A stretch of 64,000 bases of DNA, from the NCBI GenBank assembly GCA_050943535.1, contig JBMNPJ010000009.1, forward strand, positions 53,038 to 117,037. Direction: 5' to 3'. A program made the position numbers and the translations under genes. Origin of the DNA: Massiliimalia sp050943535. GTDB lineage: Bacteria; Bacillota; Clostridia; Oscillospirales; Ruminococcaceae. This document shows, piece after piece, positions 59,250 to 64,000 of the stretch (positions within the stretch are counted from its first letter, which is position 1; every line of letters begins with the position of its first letter). The notes below the pieces were generated by a model. That model ran no database searches, was not told where the DNA came from, and saw only the letters and a list, made by a program, of their open reading frames with translations.

Positions 59250-61637
59250 TTAAGAATGCAGTGATCCAAAGGAAATAGTTTTGGAAAGGGATTCATTGGT
59301 AAATTCCAGGGTTTGGGTCTGGTCTTCCCAGCGTACTTTGCAGGTTCCAGGAATGGAGGCATGAATTGTAACAGTGTGAGGAACGCCGTTTTTCCAGGCG
59401 CAGTCCACAGTGAATCCGCCTCTGGCGGCAAACCCGGAAAACTGTCCGGTTGCCCAGTGTTTCGGGAGACAGGGCAGTACCCGGATGGTGCCCTCATGGC
59501 TTTGCAGCAGCATTTCTCCCACACCGGCAGTGTACCCAAAGTTTCCGTCAATCTGAAATACCTTGGTTTTTGCCCCTGCAAGAGGCGGGTGCAGATCCAT
59601 CAAGTTGTCATACACAGACTGAGACAGAAAACGCTGGATAATTTCGGTGGCTATTTCCGGATTTTTTAAGCGGGCATACAGGCAGATAAGCCATGCCAGC
59701 CCCCATCCAGTACCGCCTCCGCCGTGTTCCAGCCGACGGCGCAGGGAGATTTCGCAGGCTTGGAGCATTTCGGGGTTATTTTGTTCGTTGATTCGTTCTC
59801 CCGGATACAGTCCCACCAGATGGGAAACATGGCGGTGTCCCAGATCGTGTTCTTCAAACGGTTTGCTCCATTCCAAAAGCTGACCCTCTGGTCCGGTTTT
59901 AAGCGGCGGAAGCCGTCTGAGAGCTTCGTCCAGCTCCTGTTCCAGTTGAGGATCTTCTCCCAAAATGTGGCAGGCTTCCCGGCAGTGGGTGAATAAATCA
60001 TAAATCAGGCTGATGTCACAGGTTGTGCCAATGTCCGCAGCCAAAACCTGTCCCAGCTCGTTTTCATAGACATTTTCCGGAGAGGTGGAAGGGCAGGTAG
60101 TGAGCATGCCGTCCCGTTCGATCATCCAGTCCAGACAAAACCGGGCAGCACCTTTCAGCAGCGGAAAAGCGGTGTTTTTCAGATAGTCCTGATTCATGGT
60201 AAAGGCATATTCCTGCCAGATATTGTTGCACAGCCATACCCCGCCCATAGGCCAGAATAAGCAGGCGCAGCTGCCTTCCCATCCGGCACATTCGCGGGGA
60301 GCTCGATCTCCTCCGCCAATGGAGGCAAGCGCCCAGATATCCAGATTGTGGTGGAACATCCATCCGTCACAGTTATATTGAAGTTTTGCAATGCGCTTGC
60401 CGTTTTCGGCGGCATTTTGTACCATCTGGGTAAACGGCTGCTGGCATTCGTTCAGCCGACAGATCTGAGCCGGCCAGTAGTTCATCTGGGTGTTGATATT
60501 GGTGGTGTAGTTGCACCGCCAGCAGGGCTGAGGCTCTTTATTCCAGATCCCCTGCAGATTCATGGCTTGACCGCCGGGACGGGAACCGGAAATCATCAGA
60601 TATCTTCCGTAATCAAACGCCAGGGGAATTAAGCTGGTGTCAGCGAGATCATAATGTGTTCCCAATCGTTGATCCAGCGGTTTTTGGCTGTGGGAGGTAT
60701 TTTCCAGATGGAAAGATACCCGGTCAAACAGCTGGGAAAAATCCTTTGTATGACGGTGCAACAGCGCAGAAACAGACTGGTTTTCAATATCTCTCAGGCG
60801 TTTTAATGCCAAGGCGGTTTCGTCCTTGCCTTGGGTGAACGGATGAGTTTGAAATCCCTGAAAACTGGTGGCGGCGGTCAGGCGGAGTTCCATTCGGTTG
60901 GCACCGGTGACACAGAGGGTGTGTGGATTGACAGAAACAGTACCATCTGTAATGACCTGTACGGCGGTGCAAAAACGCATTCCGCTGGTTTGGGGAGTAT
61001 CTCCATAAGTAAATGGATGGCTGGCGTCTTCTGCACAAGGAGAAACCTGACTGGGAGCTACACCCTGCAAAAGCAGGATTCCGTCCTGCACAGAAACTTG
61101 ATGGCGAATGCAGCTGTCCAGGGAAATCTCTGTGTCAAACGGATGTTCCCCCTCCATCAGATAGAAAAGAAACTGGTCTGGATAAGAGACAAAAACCTGG
61201 GTGGAATAGGAAAATCCCTCTTTTTGAAACCGGCTGAACAAAACGCCCTGTTCCATATCCAGAAACCGCTGGTATTGGGTGACAGTTCCAGTGCCGGAAA
61301 GCTTCCAGTTAAGGTGCAGATCCGCCATGGGAAGATAAGCGGCAGTAATCCGTCCCATCATGTTTTCTTCAATCAGCTTCTGTGCTTCGGCGGTATGTCC
61401 TTCTAACAGGAGTTTTCTTGCCTCAGGGAGATAGCGCAGGGAATTCCGATTGTACCAGGCGTCCGGATATCCGGACCAAAGGGTGCCTTCGTTGAGCTGA
61501 ACCAGTTCTTCTTCTGGCTGGCTGAATACCATGGCGCCCAGCAGACCGTTTCCCAAAGGCATTGCCTCCACCCAGGAGCTGGCGGGGGTGGTGTAATAAA
61601 GTGTGGATTGTGACTGTGGTTGTGCTTGCATTTGCAT
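59250..61637 (-). CDS. GH95 alpha-L-fucosidase family protein
   Basis: A 795-residue inverting alpha-fucosidase family protein. The N-terminal domain starts with WVEAMPLGNGLLGAMVFSQP and LNEGTLWSGYPDAW, and the (alpha/alpha)6 barrel has LQGIWNKEPQPCWRCNYTTN followed by INTQMNYWPAQ, where the catalytic Asn lies. Canonical members read NINTEMNYWP, so one conserved Glu is Gln here. ENVYENELGQVLAADIGTTCDIS and RHVSHLVGLYPG complete the family blocks. There is no signal peptide. It probably defucosylates imported oligosaccharides. AAGAAGG precedes the ATG. Confidence 0.93.
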   Translation of the reverse strand: MQMQAQPQSQSTLYYTTPASSWVEAMPLGNGLLGAMVFSQPEEELVQLNEGTLWSGYPDAWYNRNSLRYLPEARKLLLEGHTAEAQKLIEENMMGRITAAYLPMADLHLNWKLSGTGTVTQYQRFLDMEQGVLFSRFQKEGFSYSTQVFVSYPDQFLFYLMEGEHPFDTEISLDSCIRHQVSVQDGILLLQGVAPSQVSPCAEDASHPFTYGDTPQTSGMRFCTAVQVITDGTVSVNPHTLCVTGANRMELRLTAATSFQGFQTHPFTQGKDETALALKRLRDIENQSVSALLHRHTKDFSQLFDRVSFHLENTSHSQKPLDQRLGTHYDLADTSLIPLAFDYGRYLMISGSRPGGQAMNLQGIWNKEPQPCWRCNYTTNINTQMNYWPAQICRLNECQQPFTQMVQNAAENGKRIAKLQYNCDGWMFHHNLDIWALASIGGGDRAPRECAGWEGSCACLFWPMGGVWLCNNIWQEYAFTMNQDYLKNTAFPLLKGAARFCLDWMIERDGMLTTCPSTSPENVYENELGQVLAADIGTTCDISLIYDLFTHCREACHILGEDPQLEQELDEALRRLPPLKTGPEGQLLEWSKPFEEHDLGHRHVSHLVGLYPGERINEQNNPEMLQACEISLRRRLEHGGGGTGWGLAWLICLYARLKNPEIATEIIQRFLSQSVYDNLMDLHPPLAGAKTKVFQIDGNFGYTAGVGEMLLQSHEGTIRVLPCLPKHWATGQFSGFAARGGFTVDCAWKNGVPHTVTIHASIPGTCKVRWEDQTQTLEFTNESLSKTISFGSLHS

Positions 61638-61751
61638 AGGAAAACCTTCTTTCCGTACAGGGTGTCGAAATGGGCAACAGGGAAGAGAAACCGTTGAAAG
61701 CTTAGAAAACAGGATTTAAAGGTGCTAAAAGGAATAAGGATTTGCTGAAAA

Positions 61752-61789
61752 AAAGAAAAGCCTCGAACGCTTATTACGTTCGAGGCTTC
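61752..61789 (-). terminator. Terminator after tRNA-Pro
   Basis: On the minus strand GAAGCCTCGAACG and CGTTCGAGGCTT form a stem followed by a T-rich tail (TTCTTTTTTT), just after the tRNA CCA end. Confidence 0.88.
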
Positions 61790-61791
61790 AT

Positions 61792-61868
61792 TGGTCGAGA
61801 TGACGGGATTCGAACCCACGGCCTCTGCGTCCCGAACGCAGCGCTCTACCAAACTGAGCCACATCTCG
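61792..61868 (-). tRNA. tRNA-Pro (anticodon CGG)
   Basis: On the minus strand a 77-nt cloverleaf. The acceptor stem is CGAGATG/CATCTCG, the D-arm lies in GCTCAGTTTGGTAGAGC, the anticodon stem CTGCG/CGCAG carries loop TTCGGGA (anticodon CGG), and the T-arm contains GGGTTCGAATCCC. Discriminator A and CCA are encoded. It reads the CCG proline codon. A terminator follows directly, so it is a single-gene transcript. Confidence 0.97.
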
Positions 61869-62092
61869 ATAACCTTGAATTTACTTAAAATATGATACAC
61901 TACTTTTGGTGCTTTGTCAAGCCTTTTAGGTGTATTTTATGGATGAAAAAATGGGGTGATTCCTGTGTACAAAACCGGAATTGTTTGTGGTATAGTAAAA
62001 ACATCAAACTTTGTCCAGGACGGTGAGATTGCTCTTTTGCAGGGCGATTTTCTGCTCAATGATGAAGCGCTGTCCGGTTAGGAGAGAATACC

Positions 62093-63736
62093 ATGGAACA
62101 ACTAGATTTTTGTGTACTTCATTCTTTGCAAAAAGTGTTTTTAGAGGAACCCCCTGTTTTGGATGCAGCCTGCACGGGGTTTACTGGGTTGCGGAACGAG
62201 AAAATTTCTTTTCAGGTTGCCTTTACTTCCCGGGAAAACCGACTGTATCGGATTCGCACAAGCAGTGAGCTTGCGGTATCTGTTCGGGAAGTGATTTCGG
62301 TTCCCTGCGCTTATCCTGCCCACCCGGAAACAGATGAAGGATACCTGCGTACTCAACCGGGACTGTATCCGGATCTTTTGCGATGTCTTCCGGAAGGATT
62401 GGTGAGAGGAATTCCAGGACAGTGGAAATCCTTGTGGGTAGAACTGATTCCGCCGAAAGAGGGTGCAATGCCGGGAGATTATACAGTAGAACTGGTTTGG
62501 GAAACAGAAGATACTGGGGAAACAGCCGGCCAGGTTTCTGTTCCTGTAGAAATTGTGGATGCTATGCTTCCGCCCCAGAAATTAATCCGTACAGAATGGT
62601 TTCACGGGGATTGTCTTTCTACCTATTATAATGTAGCTGTATTTTCAGAAGAACACTGGGCAATTATGGAACGGTTTATTCAGGCTGCGGCTGACCGTGG
62701 CGTGAATATGATTTTGACCCCGCAGTTTACGCCGCCTTTGGATACTCGTCAGGGAGGGGAACGGCCTACCATTCAGTTAATCGATGTACAGGTTACACCG
62801 GATGGATATGTATTTGGATTTGATCGCCTGAAACGGTGGATTGAAATGTGTGACCGATGCGGAATCCGGTATTTTGAAATGTCTCATCTATTTACCCAGT
62901 GGGGAGCCAAAGCAGCGCCCAAGGTAGTCGCCAATACACCAGATGGAGAAAAGCGGATTTTTGGCTGGGATACTCCGGCAGTAGGCGGAGAATACACCCG
63001 GTTTTTGCAGGCGTATCTGCCGGCATTGACAGCCAAGCTGAAAGAATGGAATCTGCAAGAGCGGGTGTACTTTCATATTTCTGATGAACCGAGTCTGGAA
63101 CATTTGGAATCTTACCAGGCGGCAAAACAGTCTGTACAGGATCTGCTCAAGGGATTCCCGATGCTGGATGCTTTAAGTGACTACGACTTCTATCAAACAG
63201 GGGCGGTAGAGCTTCCGGTCTGCTCCAACAATCACATTCACACCTTTTTGGAACATGGAGTGTCTCCGGTATGGTCTTATTATTGTACAGCGCAGAACCT
63301 AAAGGTAAGCAACCGATTTTTCTCCATGCCGTCTGCACGGTGCCGGATTTACGGAACCCAGCTGTTTTGCTATGCAATCCCTGGGATTCTTCATTGGGGA
63401 TATAACTTTTATTATTCTCAATATTCCATCTATCCTATTGATCCTTATCAGACCACCGATGCAGGAGGATGTTTCCCGGGTGGGGATCCGTTTTTGGTTT
63501 ATCCCGGAAAGGGAGGAGTGCCAGAGGAATCTATCCGAATGGTGGTAATGGAACAGGCACTGTTTGATCTTCGGGCTTTGGATGCATTGGCAGAAAAGAT
63601 AGGAAGAGAAGAAACCGTTCGGTGGGTAGAATCCCAATTGGAAGAAGCTGTTACTTTTGAAAACAGTTTTATTTCCGCGGAAAAGCTTTTGCTGCTCCGA
63701 GAAAAGGTAAACCGCCGGTTATCAGATAAAGCATAA
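62093..63736 (+). CDS. DUF4091 / GH123-like putative glycoside hydrolase
   Basis: A 547-residue protein with an N-terminal beta domain (about residues 1-155, ending VPVEIVDAMLPPQ) and a TIM-barrel domain. RTEWFHGDCLSTYYNVAVFS, GVNMILTPQFTPPLD and FHISDEPSLEHLESY are DUF4091 features; the Asp-Glu pair in SDEPS matches the catalytic position of GH123 N-acetylgalactosaminidases. LHWGYNFYYSQYSIYPIDPY is the C-terminal family block. No signal peptide is seen. The activity is inferred; DUF4091 proteins are mostly uncharacterised. AGGAGA precedes the ATG by 7 nt. Confidence 0.8.
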   Translation: MEQLDFCVLHSLQKVFLEEPPVLDAACTGFTGLRNEKISFQVAFTSRENRLYRIRTSSELAVSVREVISVPCAYPAHPETDEGYLRTQPGLYPDLLRCLPEGLVRGIPGQWKSLWVELIPPKEGAMPGDYTVELVWETEDTGETAGQVSVPVEIVDAMLPPQKLIRTEWFHGDCLSTYYNVAVFSEEHWAIMERFIQAAADRGVNMILTPQFTPPLDTRQGGERPTIQLIDVQVTPDGYVFGFDRLKRWIEMCDRCGIRYFEMSHLFTQWGAKAAPKVVANTPDGEKRIFGWDTPAVGGEYTRFLQAYLPALTAKLKEWNLQERVYFHISDEPSLEHLESYQAAKQSVQDLLKGFPMLDALSDYDFYQTGAVELPVCSNNHIHTFLEHGVSPVWSYYCTAQNLKVSNRFFSMPSARCRIYGTQLFCYAIPGILHWGYNFYYSQYSIYPIDPYQTTDAGGCFPGGDPFLVYPGKGGVPEESIRMVVMEQALFDLRALDALAEKIGREETVRWVESQLEEAVTFENSFISAEKLLLLREKVNRRLSDKA

Positions 63737-63754
63737 GTGTCTTGTTTGACCGGT

Positions 63755-63880
63755 GAAGCACCGCCGGACAGTGTCCGGTACCAACCGGCGAAGCGTCAGT
63801 GCAAATGGCCTTCGGCGCGTACTCTGTCAGTAAAGCGGAAATCGCTTGTTTTTATCACTCAATCGACAGGCTGAAGGGAG
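63755..63880. repeat. Mosaic repeat cluster 12
   Basis: CGCCGGACAGTGTCCGGT, a GCGAAGCGTCAGTG spacer, and a full reverse ~75-bp unit (TACTCTGTCAGTAAAGCGGA to CACTCAATCGACAGG). It lies about 20 bp after the stop of the DUF4091 gene. Confidence 0.8.
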
Positions 63881-63905
63881 TATGATCAAGGTCATACTCC
63901 CTTGA
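63874..63905 (+). terminator. Terminator before the last gene
   Basis: AAGGGAGTATGA and TCATACTCCCTT form a perfect 12-bp stem with a 6-nt loop, followed by GACTTTTT. Confidence 0.85.
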
Positions 63906-63962
63906 CTTTTTGCAGCGGAGAAAAGTTTTTGTCAAAAAACACTAGAAAAAGGAGGAAAAGGG

Positions 63963-64000
63963 ATGAAAAAGCATGAGAAAAAGAGAAAGGCAAAAAAAGA
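63963..64000 (+). CDS. Start of an unidentified gene (truncated by window end)
   Basis: ATG 63963 follows AAAGGAGG with good spacing and begins MKKHEKKRKAKK, a very basic N-terminus. Only 12 codons are visible, so the product cannot be named. Confidence 0.5.
   Translation, partial: MKKHEKKRKAKK

Noticed and set aside
4040..63880. CRISPR array
   Set aside because: The repeats are not regularly spaced, have no unique spacers, occur in both orientations, and no cas genes are present.
4040..63880. Insertion sequences
   Set aside because: No transposase or integrase gene is visible anywhere in the window, so the repeats are at most non-autonomous elements.

Overview
The window looks like a low-to-moderate GC Gram-positive anaerobe of the class Clostridia, most likely a gut Oscillospiraceae/Ruminococcaceae-type bacterium. 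This is inferred from gene content: gyrB/gyrA, rpmH-rnpA-yidD-yidC-jag, mnmE/mnmG/rsmG, Noc, ParA/ParB with consensus parS sites, a seryl-tRNA synthetase of the gut-clostridial type, YaaL-BofA, a flavodiiron protein, clostridial ferredoxin modules and many glycosidases. Nothing here fixes the species.

Layout. Positions 1-3941 hold the 3' end of gyrB, a YcxB-like membrane protein and gyrA. Positions 4707-9779 carry accessory genes: azlCD, an sdpR/sdpI-like pair, an EamA permease and an ANT(6)-like adenylyltransferase. Positions 10188-24391 hold the replication-associated core block, all on the + strand: rpmH, rnpA, yidD, yidC, jag, a nucleotidyltransferase, mnmE, an acyl-ACP thioesterase, mnmG, rsmG, noc, parA, parB, serS. 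Three parS-like sites lie in this block, one of them inside mnmG. Positions 25032-36000 are mixed housekeeping and defence genes: guaB, HAD phosphatase, AraC/MFS efflux pair, GNAT, MazF, YaaL-BofA, HD phosphohydrolase, QueG and polysaccharide deacetylase. Positions 36448-63736 are rich in carbohydrate enzymes (GH36, GH38, GH78 and GH95 families, a DUF4091/GH123-like protein, three TIM-barrel sugar isomerase-like proteins). Interspersed are purA, a Nudix hydrolase, a flavodiiron protein, a Crp/Fnr regulator, an APH(6)-like kinase, thioredoxin with two Fe-S proteins, a methyltransferase and tRNA-Pro(CGG). The glycosidases show no signal peptides and sit mostly as single genes with their own promoters or terminators, so they look intracellular and rely on transporters encoded elsewhere.

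The most striking unexplained feature is a family of mosaic intergenic repeats. At least twelve clusters of 90-700 bp are built from the same few modules: a 20-bp near-palindrome CCAGGGGTTCACACCCCTGG, a roughly 75-bp inverted-repeat unit with GTACTCTGTCAG/CTGACAGAGTAC arms, a roughly 150-bp module, a G-rich long hairpin, and short GCCGGGCACTGCCCGGC-type hairpins. Modules occur in both orientations and different orders. Every cluster is downstream of a gene (co-directional or convergent gaps), and none is in the divergent promoter gaps of the window. The clusters produce recurring spurious reading frames that should not be annotated as genes.
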